Positions 8,462-17,085 of a stretch of 64,000 nucleotides of DNA are shown here, one piece after another (the stretch's first letter is position 1; every line of letters begins with the position of its first letter). This DNA comes from Candidatus Kuenenia stuttgartensis (GTDB lineage Bacteria; Planctomycetota; Planctomycetia; Planctomycetales; Planctomycetaceae): positions 62,001 through 126,000 of the forward strand of contig CAMAVB010000001.1 of NCBI GenBank assembly GCA_945861465.1, in the 5' to 3' direction. Below the pieces are notes generated by a model that did not search any database, was not told the origin of the DNA, and saw only the letters and a program-made list of their open reading frames with translations. Position numbers and translations under genes: made by a program.

Positions 8462-9928
8462 TCATTTGTTCCGAACATTGTTGTCCGGTGTACTCTCAGA
8501 GTTGGCATTCTTTTCGAACGTTGACCGTTGTGGAGGCGATGAACCGTGCCCGAGTCTCAAATTGCGTCTCTTTGCGATGCTCTTCTCATTTTGAGACGTG
8601 CGTGATCGTGGTGTGAGAATATTCTTCCGGGCGGCTGGCATCCCCATCCAGACGCCTGATCCAATCAGGAAACAGAACAGGCAGAACAGTGCATTCCAAT
8701 AATGCACCGTTGACCCGGCAATACTGAGTCCGATCATGCCGATGATCCAGGCCGCGCGGCAGTTGCGGACTGCTTTTGCCCGATATTCAGTGATCCCGAT
8801 TTGAATTCCCAAAGCGATCACGGCTCCGGCAATCGCGCAGAAGGCGGGTAGTCCGTAACGCACCGCCGTCGCCAGCCAGAAATTGTCCATGCTGCTGCTC
8901 ACCATCCATGAGGGACGCTCCCATTCTCCCAGGCCAATCCCCAGAATCGGGTGTCTCATGATTTCGGCCGTACCACAATCGAAGATGCGCAGCCGGTTGT
9001 AGCCCGTTCCGGTGCTGAACGTAAAATATGTCAGGAAGACTTTCAGCGGACTGCGATTAGAGCTGAGACTGATCACCAGCATAATCGTCCCAAAGATGCC
9101 GCTCAGGATAGCCCAGCGACGTCCAATCCTGCGCGTCATCAGGTCCCAGCCGACAAGCATGATCTGCACACCGAGCGCAGAAAATGCTCCCGCCGACAGT
9201 GAGAAAAATGTCGCGAGCACAGTCACGCCGGAACGGATCCAGGGAGCCCTGGAGGGCTGCTCGCCGGGCGTGTAATAAAAAGCCAGCGAAAAAGTCGAAG
9301 CACAGAAAATGCCGAACAAAATGGGATGATCGAACGAGCCATAGGCCCGATGCAATCCCAGCCGCGGCTCAATAAACGGCAGCGAAGGCCCTCCCAGGCA
9401 GGCGCGCGAAATATCGCGCACAAAGTGCTGACCGGTGAATGATTCGACCATGGCGATGCCGCACATCACAAACACGACCCGCATCATCAGACGGCTCATC
9501 GCGGCATAATCATCGGCCGTCGAAACAAAACACCGGCCCAACAGGTAAGCCCCGGTGGCTTCAATGAAATAAATACCGCCCGATTCCAGGCCCTGTCCGA
9601 TGCCTGCGTAATTGATCATTGCCCATGCGGACCAGAAGGCATGGAAAATCATCAGTCCGTCGCACACGTGCCACGGACCGGCTTCCCTGTTCGCCAGCCG
9701 GATGAAACAGGGAATGAAGAAGGCCAACAACACCGCGCGATAGGCCGAGATCCGCAGGCTGCCCAGGTTCACCGACAGTTCCGGCGGAGTGGCCAGCGCA
9801 AGGAGAAACAAGGCGGCCGGCCAAGCCAGTCCAGATAATCCCTGTTTGATGTTCGATGCGACGCGACCAGCCATGTTGGATTGGGAGCCATCGGTATAAG
9901 CGGAAAGCGTGGCACGCCCGGAAGTCAC
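8462..9928 (-). CDS. O-antigen polymerase/ligase-like membrane protein (Wzy-type)
   Basis: 488 residues from a GTG at 9928, or 470 from the ATG at 9874; neither has a clear ribosome site. About 10-12 hydrophobic segments are visible, for example WPAALFLLALATPPEL, AVLLAFFIPCFI and LFCLFCFLIGSGVWMG. The Wzy/WaaL-type central loop includes GLHRAYGSFDHPILFG and LGIGLGEWERPSW. The last 60 residues are polar and basic. Position beside a flippase and glycosyltransferases supports polymerisation of the repeat unit at the periplasmic face. Family assignment rests on topology and loop pattern. Confidence 0.75.
   Translation of the reverse strand: MTSGRATLSAYTDGSQSNMAGRVASNIKQGLSGLAWPAALFLLALATPPELSVNLGSLRISAYRAVLLAFFIPCFIRLANREAGPWHVCDGLMIFHAFWSAWAMINYAGIGQGLESGGIYFIEATGAYLLGRCFVSTADDYAAMSRLMMRVVFVMCGIAMVESFTGQHFVRDISRACLGGPSLPFIEPRLGLHRAYGSFDHPILFGIFCASTFSLAFYYTPGEQPSRAPWIRSGVTVLATFFSLSAGAFSALGVQIMLVGWDLMTRRIGRRWAILSGIFGTIMLVISLSSNRSPLKVFLTYFTFSTGTGYNRLRIFDCGTAEIMRHPILGIGLGEWERPSWMVSSSMDNFWLATAVRYGLPAFCAIAGAVIALGIQIGITEYRAKAVRNCRAAWIIGMIGLSIAGSTVHYWNALFCLFCFLIGSGVWMGMPAARKNILTPRSRTSQNEKSIAKRRNLRLGHGSSPPQRSTFEKNANSESTPDNNVRNK
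8555..8597. promoter_or_regulatory. Paired palindromes, putative activator-binding sites
   Basis: TCTCATTTTGAGA (8584-8596) and TCTCAAATTGCGT (8555-8567) match the form TCTCAANTTGAGA with one and two mismatches, centres 29 bases apart. The same form occurs as a pair before the sigma54 promoter at 14400. They lie within the 3' end of the polymerase-like gene, a position compatible with upstream activator sequences of a sigma54 enhancer-binding protein. The assignment to the activator encoded at 15167-16627 is inference. Confidence 0.45.
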
Positions 9929-9995
9929 TCTTGCCCGGCGAGATGGTCGCCATGGGAATGGACCACTCCCATTGAGTTAGCTCATGGCGTGCCAA

Positions 9996-11432
9996 TCACG
10001 ATTTGTTGTTCAGACGTGGTGAAACCGAGGCCAACGTGGAAATTGATTTGCCCACGGAACAGGTCGGGTCGATTGCGCCCGACCGGAATTCGGGCTTCTC
10101 GGACCTCGGAGTTGGAAAAACCTGCAGCGGAACGGCCTGCTCCTTACTTCGCAGGCGTTTTTTGAAGACACGCGACAATGTCCCGGTCAATGATTGCAAC
10201 CGGGCTTTCAGTCCCAGGTGTTTCCACCATGAAGAGAACAGAGGCATGCCAGGATGCCGTGGTGCGTTGACACCCATCAGACGGGAGACAACCGCACGAC
10301 CCCAGGTCGATCTCCGCGCCCGCAGCAGGTGCGGTTGCGAAGCGTCCATGACCCAGCCTTCGCGGCGTTCAAGATGCAGGTAACCTCGTTCGACCGCTTC
10401 TCGAACCAGTTTCCTTCCCCGCTCTGTCCGCACCAGCACCAGGGATTGGCCCGGATCTCCCTGACCGATCGGACGATACCACGGATCACCCACCGAGACA
10501 TCGGCCACTTCACCCGTGTGATCGGCGCAGACGTGGCAGCGCCAGGAACGATGTTTCTGCAGGATTCGGCCCCAACCCTCTTCGTAGGAGACAGAACTGG
10601 TGACGGATTCACCAGACTGCTCGTCGCGCCAGATTGCAGTGATCTCTCCAGGCCAGCCCTGACCTCGATACCGCACGCTCTCAATCTGCGTTGGATCGTT
10701 GGCCCCCAGACTCCTGGCCAGTTCGATGGTGCCCTGAATGGAGGGGGTACCGGCACAGAAGATCGCAATGGTCAGTCCCAGATTGCGATCCAGTTGAGGC
10801 AGAATTTTTCGTGCCTTCACGACCGCTGCGACATCGCACGGTTTGCCGATGAACACACATGGATTCGAGGCATTTTCAATTTGCCCCAATTCTTCGCAGG
10901 GACTGGCCGGAGAGTATCTGGAACCCGCTCCCTGGATCAGCGACTCGCGATTACGGCTCAGCACCGTTTCATTCAACAGCGGTGCGTCTGCTCGTGCTCG
11001 GACATGAAGCACTCCCTCCATGCCACTTTGCTCGATGCAATAGAGGGCCAGGCCGGTCACCACGCCGCCGCTGGAACCGCGAAAGCGGATCTCAGGATCG
11101 ACCGCGAACCCTTCCCAGACCTCCAGGACCGGCCCCCATTCCGCATGCAGCTCCGGATGGCCCGACAGCGGCTTTGGTGGTGCGGCAGGCCAGTCGACGC
11201 CGGGGCACACCGCAGCTGCATTCGTAGCTCCGCAGCCCAGGTCCGTGGAATTGGTCAGTACGGGCAGCAGTTCAAACAGTTCCTGTCCCGCTGACCGAAT
11301 CTGAGGCCGGCGTGCGTGTGCTGCTGTGTCCATCATTTGCAGTTGCGAGGAATTGACATAGGCACACGCACCACAGCCCGTACACATGTGGCCCGAAACA
11401 ACCTTTTCGATACTCGTCGGCCGGATGCCCAT
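9996..11432 (-). CDS. FrhB-like (coenzyme F420 hydrogenase/dehydrogenase beta subunit) protein
   Basis: 478 residues; the ATG at 11432 is preceded by AAAGGA, with a GTG one codon earlier. An N-terminal CTGCGAC iron-sulfur motif, the VCPG segment, the FRGSSGGVVTGLALYCIEQ nucleotide/flavin region, VFIGKPCDVAAV, IFCAGTPS and CHVCADHTGEVADVSVGD are the landmarks of this family. Homologues are common in polysaccharide loci beside pyruvyl transferases and flippases, where a redox step on a sugar or lipid intermediate has been proposed but the substrate is unknown. The C-terminal 80 residues look specific to this lineage. Confidence 0.82.
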   Translation of the reverse strand: MGIRPTSIEKVVSGHMCTGCGACAYVNSSQLQMMDTAAHARRPQIRSAGQELFELLPVLTNSTDLGCGATNAAAVCPGVDWPAAPPKPLSGHPELHAEWGPVLEVWEGFAVDPEIRFRGSSGGVVTGLALYCIEQSGMEGVLHVRARADAPLLNETVLSRNRESLIQGAGSRYSPASPCEELGQIENASNPCVFIGKPCDVAAVVKARKILPQLDRNLGLTIAIFCAGTPSIQGTIELARSLGANDPTQIESVRYRGQGWPGEITAIWRDEQSGESVTSSVSYEEGWGRILQKHRSWRCHVCADHTGEVADVSVGDPWYRPIGQGDPGQSLVLVRTERGRKLVREAVERGYLHLERREGWVMDASQPHLLRARRSTWGRAVVSRLMGVNAPRHPGMPLFSSWWKHLGLKARLQSLTGTLSRVFKKRLRSKEQAVPLQVFPTPRSEKPEFRSGAIDPTCSVGKSISTLASVSPRLNNKS

Positions 11433-11436
11433 CACT

Positions 11437-12888
11437 TTAGATTCCTTTATCAGTTACAATAGCGCGCGTTTCCACTACTGCGGTGGAAATCGTCGATGCG
11501 TACCGGGATCCTGTTGTTCGCCGGAAATTCAGGATCGACACCAGCAGAATTCCACCGGTCAGCCCCATAAATCCCAATCGAGACACCATCGAATCGCCTG
11601 CAGCGAATGTCAACCAACCGAAAACTGCTCCGGCGGCGAACAAGCTCAAGGAGTTCCAGATCGCCGTCGGCTGAATTCCTTGACGACGGTGCAATAACAG
11701 TGCCGAACCGATCAGCGCCACAACTTCCCCGCCGCAACCGGCGGCCACGATGGCCTCCAGTCCCCACCCCGACAAGCCCACCGTTGCGGCCGCGATGATT
11801 CCCGTCAGTCGCAGAACATTCGAGGCCAGCGGATTAACACTATCCGCTCGGGCCAGTGCCGCCAGACTTGGTACGGCACGCAGAATCCGCAAACCCTGCA
11901 TGATTGCCAGCCAGCACATCACTGCGGGTGTCACCTGAAACGCCGAGCCATACAGAATTTCGATCGCCAGATTTCCAGTCCCCATCACGCTCAACGTGAA
12001 ACTGAGTGCGACTAGTCCGAGAACTGCCACAATTTGATCAAGTCGTTCGGCAAACTTCTCGGGAGCTTTCTGGTTGCGGGCAAGCTGAGGCAGAAAGACA
12101 GTCGAGGTGATCCGTGAGATCAGCAGGGTGGGCACCATCGTGAGTTGAAAAGCAACCGCATAACGCCCGAAATTCGCTGCCGTCGCTGATGCCAGCACGA
12201 CCAGGCGGTCCCCCTGCAGGGCACCGAACATGATCAGGCTGTTGCACGCCAACGGCCCGCCAAAACGCAGCAATCGGCTGGCGATTTCGGGTCGATACGC
12301 CAGCCGATAGCGACGAGTGGCCACCACATGCGAGACGCACACAAGGACAACCACTTGAAACAGGCTAATCCAGACGAATACCGAAGCACTGTGAATGTGG
12401 TTCGCGAACAGAGCCACAACCGCAGTCGTCATCCCGGCGGATGTCAGTTCGACAACCATGGTGCTGCGGAAGTCATGGTTTCTCTGGATGCGTTTGCAGT
12501 CGAGGTGCAGCCATCCGCGAAGGCCGGCCACGGCACCGAGGGCCGCAATCATCCAGGCCAGATTGGGATTTCCCAGCAGACTTGCAATGGGCATCGCCAA
12601 TCCCACCAGCAGCACGCAGCACGCCATTCCCCGAACCACCAACAACGTCTGGGCAGTTGCCTGAAACTCTTCCCGGTCTCCATCCTCGGCCTGAATCAAC
12701 AACCGATCCGGCCCGAGATCGCTCAGCATGTCGAGCAGGCTCAGCGTGATTGCCAGGGTCGCGAAGACCCCCATCTCGCTCGGCCCCAGGATCCGTGCCA
12801 GAATGATGTTGCGCAGGAGTCCGAGTCCTTCGCAGCCAATTTGCGAAGCCGCGACGGGGAGGGCTGTCCGAGCTTTCCAAACAGCCAT
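11437..12888 (-). CDS. Polysaccharide flippase (Wzx/MATE-like)
   Basis: 483 residues with about 12-14 predicted hydrophobic spans. The N-terminal pattern SQIGCEGLGLLRNIILARILGPSEMGVFATL is typical of the polysaccharide transporter family, as is the mid-protein YRPEIASRLLRFGGPLACNSL. It would move the finished lipid-linked repeat unit across the cytoplasmic membrane by an antiport-type mechanism. The start is one base after the pyruvyl transferase stop. Confidence 0.85.
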   Translation of the reverse strand: MAVWKARTALPVAASQIGCEGLGLLRNIILARILGPSEMGVFATLAITLSLLDMLSDLGPDRLLIQAEDGDREEFQATAQTLLVVRGMACCVLLVGLAMPIASLLGNPNLAWMIAALGAVAGLRGWLHLDCKRIQRNHDFRSTMVVELTSAGMTTAVVALFANHIHSASVFVWISLFQVVVLVCVSHVVATRRYRLAYRPEIASRLLRFGGPLACNSLIMFGALQGDRLVVLASATAANFGRYAVAFQLTMVPTLLISRITSTVFLPQLARNQKAPEKFAERLDQIVAVLGLVALSFTLSVMGTGNLAIEILYGSAFQVTPAVMCWLAIMQGLRILRAVPSLAALARADSVNPLASNVLRLTGIIAAATVGLSGWGLEAIVAAGCGGEVVALIGSALLLHRRQGIQPTAIWNSLSLFAAGAVFGWLTFAAGDSMVSRLGFMGLTGGILLVSILNFRRTTGSRYASTISTAVVETRAIVTDKGI

Positions 12889-12889
12889 C

Positions 12890-14212
12890 TCAGGTCCCCT
12901 TACGACTGACGGAGGCTGGCGAGACGAATTCTACAATGTCATCCAACTGCTGCCTCGCGCGCTGCACCACGGCCGGGATTCGGGTCGATAGCAACTGTCG
13001 ATCCTCGTTCCGCCGTAGAAACGATTCCTGCAATGAGTGCAGTATCTGATCGTTCCCCAGATGCCTCAATTCAAACACCTGGTGATCGTGTCCGCAGGAT
13101 TCGTAGACACCGCGAGTTTTCAGACTATAAGAGACGGAAGCAGTCGGTACGCCCGAACTGAGGGCGGCAATCGTGCTGTGCATGCGTGTTCCAGCGAACC
13201 ATTTGGTTTGTGCAATCACCCACTTAAGTTCTGAAGGGGAATAGTCTGGTGAGCAGATCGCAACCCGGTCCCGAAATTCCGCCGCCAGTTGCGAGACGAC
13301 CTGACGACACGCATCGTAGTCAGATTCTGGATTTCCCGTCGGAGCCATCACGTGAGGGATCAGTACAATGCGTACGTTCGTCGTTTCCAGCAGCCAATTC
13401 AGGAACGTGTTGACCAGGTCACGATAGTTGGCCTGCAAGCCGAACTGCTTGACGGCGGATTCGGGTTGATTGTAGATCAAGCCGCTGATGTTGAATCCGA
13501 TGACCTCTCTCTGATTACGCTCGGCTGGCGAAAACCAATTGGTCTGATCTGCCGGCAAATTGCCGGGCATGATCGTCGGAAGGGCGAAGGCCATGTCCAC
13601 ACCGCAACGGTGTCGGAGCGGATCGAACTGGTTTCCCAACAATTCCTTCAATGCAATGAATCCATCCGTGTCGCGGGCCCAGGCCATGGTGGCCCGCCTG
13701 ACAATCCGCGATGCAGTCTCCCGGGATTGTTCGGAATGGAATGGACCGTATGTCTGAGGCAGCAGTACCAATGGACGCCCAGCTTCGAGCGCGATCAGTT
13801 TCGGCAGCACAATCGTTTGAAAGCGAGGCTGTCCGTAGAGGTCTGTGAAACTGTCACCCGCGCTGACATCCAATATGGCATCGGCTTGTCGGATTGCCTT
13901 GGCCGCAGGATTGAATCGGCCACCAGCCCACGTGGCGACCCTGATATTCCACAGACACGCTGCCCGGTAGTAGCGTCGCGAATGAACGGCACCGCAGCGT
14001 TGAATTGGAATCTGTCGGTCCCCGAAGTCGACTGTGTCGTGGCGGAGCCCGATTCCGTGATCAAACACGGTGAGCCGCTCAACATCCCGGGAATTCAAGT
14101 GCCACAGAACTGAATGACAAAGGGCTGTCACTCCTCGATTGCCCGTATCAGGACTGGCACCGAACAGGCAGACGTTTCTGAGTTTGGAAGGTGTGTTCAT
14201 GTTAGACAGCAT
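12890..14212 (-). CDS. Polysaccharide pyruvyl transferase family protein
   Basis: 440 residues from the first ATG (436 from an ATG at 14200). Landmarks of the PS_pyruv_trans family: CLFGASPDTGNRGVTAL near the N-terminus, ADAILDVSAGDSFTDLYG, LVLLPQTYGPF, and the C-terminal FAGTRMHSTIAALSSGVPTASVSYS. Such enzymes transfer a pyruvate ketal from phosphoenolpyruvate to a sugar hydroxyl, giving acidic polymer. It is the first gene of the minus-strand series and is divergent from the sugar transferase. The leading region holds the activator palindromes. Confidence 0.85.
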   Translation of the reverse strand: MLSNMNTPSKLRNVCLFGASPDTGNRGVTALCHSVLWHLNSRDVERLTVFDHGIGLRHDTVDFGDRQIPIQRCGAVHSRRYYRAACLWNIRVATWAGGRFNPAAKAIRQADAILDVSAGDSFTDLYGQPRFQTIVLPKLIALEAGRPLVLLPQTYGPFHSEQSRETASRIVRRATMAWARDTDGFIALKELLGNQFDPLRHRCGVDMAFALPTIMPGNLPADQTNWFSPAERNQREVIGFNISGLIYNQPESAVKQFGLQANYRDLVNTFLNWLLETTNVRIVLIPHVMAPTGNPESDYDACRQVVSQLAAEFRDRVAICSPDYSPSELKWVIAQTKWFAGTRMHSTIAALSSGVPTASVSYSLKTRGVYESCGHDHQVFELRHLGNDQILHSLQESFLRRNEDRQLLSTRIPAVVQRARQQLDDIVEFVSPASVSRKGT

Positions 14213-14216
14213 CTAA

Positions 14217-14232
14217 TGCAAGTCACGTTCCG
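14217..14232 (-). promoter_or_regulatory. Weak candidate sigma54 promoter for pyruvyl transferase
   Basis: The minus strand reads CGGAACGTGACTTGCA, matching GG-N10-GC spacing with two mismatches in the -24 block. It would place the transcript start next to the second possible start codon (14200), which makes it marginal. It is listed because it shares the divergent region and palindromes with the strong sigma54 site at 14400. Confidence 0.25.
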
Positions 14233-14303
14233 TCAAGATTCGGTGATGAAATACTGACACAAGCCGGAAAGTGTCTCGGAATTTCCGGTCCGAACTCCGG
14301 ATA

Positions 14304-14339
14304 TCTCAATTTGAGATCGCATGTTGAATCAACTTGAGA
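14304..14339. promoter_or_regulatory. Paired palindromes upstream of sigma54 promoter
   Basis: TCTCAATTTGAGA (14304-14316) is a perfect interrupted palindrome, and AATCAACTTGAGA (14327-14339) repeats it with its right half intact. Centres are 23 bases apart, about two helical turns. They end about 60 bases before the sigma54 promoter at 14400, the usual place for enhancer-binding sites. Confidence 0.5.
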
Positions 14340-14399
14340 CGTTCGTTGGAAACGACGCTGTAAATTCGCAGTTTGCCACAACGGCATAAGCTCAACGCC

Positions 14400-14415
14400 T
14401 GGCATGACACTTGCT
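14400..14415 (+). promoter_or_regulatory. Sigma54 promoter (-24/-12)
   Basis: TGGCATGACACTTGCT matches the consensus TGGCAYRNNNNTTGCW at every position. It lies about 90 bases before the sugar transferase ATG at 14504, and a sigma54-dependent activator is encoded just downstream on the other strand. Confidence 0.7.
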
Positions 14416-14503
14416 TTGGGTATTTGTCCTACTGGCTCACGAATCGCAGATTCGACACTCCAGTTACAATTCGATTCCGATCGCAGGACTGGAGAATGAT
14501 GTG

Positions 14504-15190
14504 ATGCAGAAAAATCCGCTATGGGCTTGGGTTCAGATTCAGCGAGTCATCGCGGCGATCTCGCTGATCATGCTGTCGCCATTGTTTCTGATCTTGTGGG
14601 TTGTCGTTCGTTTCACGTCCCGCGGCCCGTTTTTCTATGCACAGAGTCGACCGGGTCTGAACGGGATTGCTTTCCGAGCGTTCAAGATTCGCACGATGCG
14701 GCCCGGATCTGATCGTAACAGTTTAAACGCCCGATGCGTACAGAATTCTGATCCTCAAGTGACGGCGATCGGCAAGGTCTTGAGAAATCTGAAGCTGGAC
14801 GAACTGCCACAACTGTGGAACGTGGTGCGGGGCGAGATGGTCTTTGTCGGACCACGTCCGATCGCGCTTCCGTTGCATGAAGAACTGTGCCGCGAGATAC
14901 CCGGCTTTGAAGAACGACTGCGATTCCAACCCGGATTGACGAACCTGGGGCAGGTCTGCATTGAAGAAAACCTGGGGCAGGACCGTGTCGTGGAGGATTG
15001 GAAGCTGCGTTTTGAAGCCGAAAGCCATTACTTTCGCCATCGTTCGGTCGCCTACGACTGCGTGATCATCAGTCTGACAATTCTCTATGTCATGCGAAAG
15101 GTGGTGCGGTCCGTTTCGCATTTGATTCGTCGTGGGGGTCCCCGCAACGGCCATGCACAACAGCAATCAATCCGAACTCAGGTCGTATAA
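14504..15190 (+). CDS. Initiating sugar-phosphate transferase (polyprenyl-phosphate glycosyl-1-phosphate transferase)
   Basis: 228 residues from the ATG at 14504 with GGAG upstream; the ORF-track start overlaps the promoter. It has one N-terminal membrane hairpin (IAAISLIMLSPLFLILWVVV) and then the bacterial sugar transferase core: SRGPFFYAQSRPGLNG, FKIRTMRPGSD, LRNLKLDELPQLWNVVRGEMVFVGPRP. This is the short PglC-like form without the five-helix N-terminal domain. It attaches the first sugar-1-phosphate to the lipid carrier. Its 3' end overlaps the convergent activator gene by 24 bases. Confidence 0.9.
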   Translation: MQKNPLWAWVQIQRVIAAISLIMLSPLFLILWVVVRFTSRGPFFYAQSRPGLNGIAFRAFKIRTMRPGSDRNSLNARCVQNSDPQVTAIGKVLRNLKLDELPQLWNVVRGEMVFVGPRPIALPLHEELCREIPGFEERLRFQPGLTNLGQVCIEENLGQDRVVEDWKLRFEAESHYFRHRSVAYDCVIISLTILYVMRKVVRSVSHLIRRGGPRNGHAQQQSIRTQVV

Positions 15191-16627
15191 CTTGATTTTG
15201 CGGTAGATGGTCGCTGAGGAGATGCCCAACAGTCGAGCCGCCTCATAGGCCGAACCGTCACAAAGTCTGATTGCGCGAGAGATCGCCATGCGTTCGATTT
15301 CTTCCAGCGTGACAATGTCGTCCTTCGTGGCGAAAGTAAAGCCGCAAACGGCGTTTGTCTGCAAAGGCACTGTCCGGGTCACCGTGGCCATCTGTGACCT
15401 GTCGGGCAGAGGAACGAATTCCACCGCCGGCGGCGCTCCCGGCTGAGTTTCGCAAAAGATCTCCTGCGGCAGCATGTCCGACGACAATAATTCGCCGTCA
15501 TTCAGGATGACCACCCGCTGCATCAGATGGATCAGTTGCCGCACATTACCGGGCCAGTTATAGGCTTCCAGCACTCGCATTGCCGACTGGTCGACACCCT
15601 GAAATTTCTTCCCATATTGTTTGGCAAATCGCCGGAGCACGTGGTTGGCCAACAGTCCAATGTCGCCCTCGCGCTCCCGCAAGGGAGGCAGCAGGATCGG
15701 GACGACGTTCAATCGATAATACAAGTCTTCGCGGAGATTCCTGTCGCGGACTGCCGCTGCCGGATCACGATTCGTAGCGCTGATGATTCGCGCATCGGAC
15801 TTCAAATCTTTAAGTCCGCCAACGGGACGATACGTCCGCTCTTGAAGAAACCTCAGCAGCTTTGCCTGCAAGCCCATCGGCATTTCCGTGATCTCATCAA
15901 GGAACAACGTCCCACCACTGGCTTCGCCGATCGCTCCGGCCCTGGCTCGATCTGCACCCGTGAATGCGCCTTTCTCATGTCCGAACAATGTGGCTTCAGC
16001 CAGTTCCGACGGTATCGATGCCATGTTCTGAGCCACAAACGGCCCTGGTGCCCGATCGCTGCAACTATGAATTGCAGAGGCCACCAGTTCTTTGCCCGTT
16101 CCCGATTCGCCGCAGATCATGACGTTGACGTCGGTCGGAGCAACACTGCGGATGATCGAATACACCGTCCGCATCTGCGGTGAAATGCCGATCAGGCCCT
16201 CGAATCCGGATTCATCACTCCCCAGTTCCAGATTGCGAAGCCGGAAGAGCAAGTCGTATTGCGCGATCGCTTTGTTGATCGTCACCGTGAATTTTGCGTC
16301 ATCCAGCGGTTTGGTGAGAAAATCAAAGGCCCCCAGCTTGATCGCGGCCGCAGCGACCTCCTGCGAGCTGTATCCGGTGGCGAACACGATTGGCGAATCG
16401 GGAAATTGCCGGCGCAGTTGGTCGATCAACGTGGTTCCATCGACATTTCCCAGTTGCCAGTCCAGCAGAATCGCCTGAGGAATGTCCACGCCCAGAGCCT
16501 GCTTGATGTCCGCCGGCCCCTCCGCCGCACGTGAAGCGTATCCCCGCGATTCGAGCATCCACGCCACAAGAGTCTGGAAGTCGAGGTCGTCATCGATCAC
16601 CAGTACCAGTCGTCCGCTTTCGCTCAT
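15167..16627 (-). CDS. Sigma54-dependent response regulator (NtrC family)
   Basis: 486 residues. Receiver domain 1-120: VLVIDDDLDF acidic pair, phospho-acceptor Asp in AILLDWQLGN, conserved Lys in DFLTKPLDD. The AAA+ domain (about 145-380) has Walker A GESGTGKELVA, the sigma54-contact loop GAFTGA, and Walker B GGTLFLDEI. A Fis-type helix-turn-helix ends the protein (AARLLGISSATIYRKIKLY). It activates sigma54 RNA polymerase after phosphorylation by a sensor kinase. The nearby sigma54 promoters and paired palindromes make the polysaccharide genes the probable targets. Confidence 0.93.
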   Translation of the reverse strand: MSESGRLVLVIDDDLDFQTLVAWMLESRGYASRAAEGPADIKQALGVDIPQAILLDWQLGNVDGTTLIDQLRRQFPDSPIVFATGYSSQEVAAAAIKLGAFDFLTKPLDDAKFTVTINKAIAQYDLLFRLRNLELGSDESGFEGLIGISPQMRTVYSIIRSVAPTDVNVMICGESGTGKELVASAIHSCSDRAPGPFVAQNMASIPSELAEATLFGHEKGAFTGADRARAGAIGEASGGTLFLDEITEMPMGLQAKLLRFLQERTYRPVGGLKDLKSDARIISATNRDPAAAVRDRNLREDLYYRLNVVPILLPPLREREGDIGLLANHVLRRFAKQYGKKFQGVDQSAMRVLEAYNWPGNVRQLIHLMQRVVILNDGELLSSDMLPQEIFCETQPGAPPAVEFVPLPDRSQMATVTRTVPLQTNAVCGFTFATKDDIVTLEEIERMAISRAIRLCDGSAYEAARLLGISSATIYRKIKLYDLSSD

Positions 16628-17085
16628 AAATTCCTACCGCCCTTTTTATTTCGACCTTGAAGTCGTCGGCAACTTCGCAGCGGAAGGCCACATCGATCAC
16701 AGTCTGCTGGACTTGGCTCACTTCGTCAATCCAAATGTCGTTGGCACCCAGGTGCTTTTGGACGCTGCCCGGCTTCGGTGGCGTCGATCGAGCGTCTCAG
16801 TCCGATGGTGTCGTACGACAATGTCTGCCGTTGACACGGCCAAATGTCAGGGCGTTGTTGCTAAAATCCGGTGCCCGAAGCGACTCAATGATCTGTCAGT
16901 TTGACTCGTCGTTCAGGCAGCACCGAATTGCCGGAACTCACTCCGTTCGGTCCGGCCTACGGAAATCCGCGACCGCACGCTTGAGGATCCTTCCACCGAT
17001 GTGGACCATTCAATTGGCGTGGTTCCACGCTACAATTCGTTTCCTGCGTTGTCCCGTTTTTCCCGGTCTTCGAGCATGACTCCCT
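16628..17085. other. 458-base gap, possible promoter for the downstream membrane protein
   Basis: No convincing gene; the ORFs listed here are short and have no family features. A sigma70-like pair TTCAAT-N16-TACAAT at 17009-17036 lies 50 bases before the TVP38-like start and could serve it. The activator gene starts on the other strand at the left edge. Confidence 0.4.
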
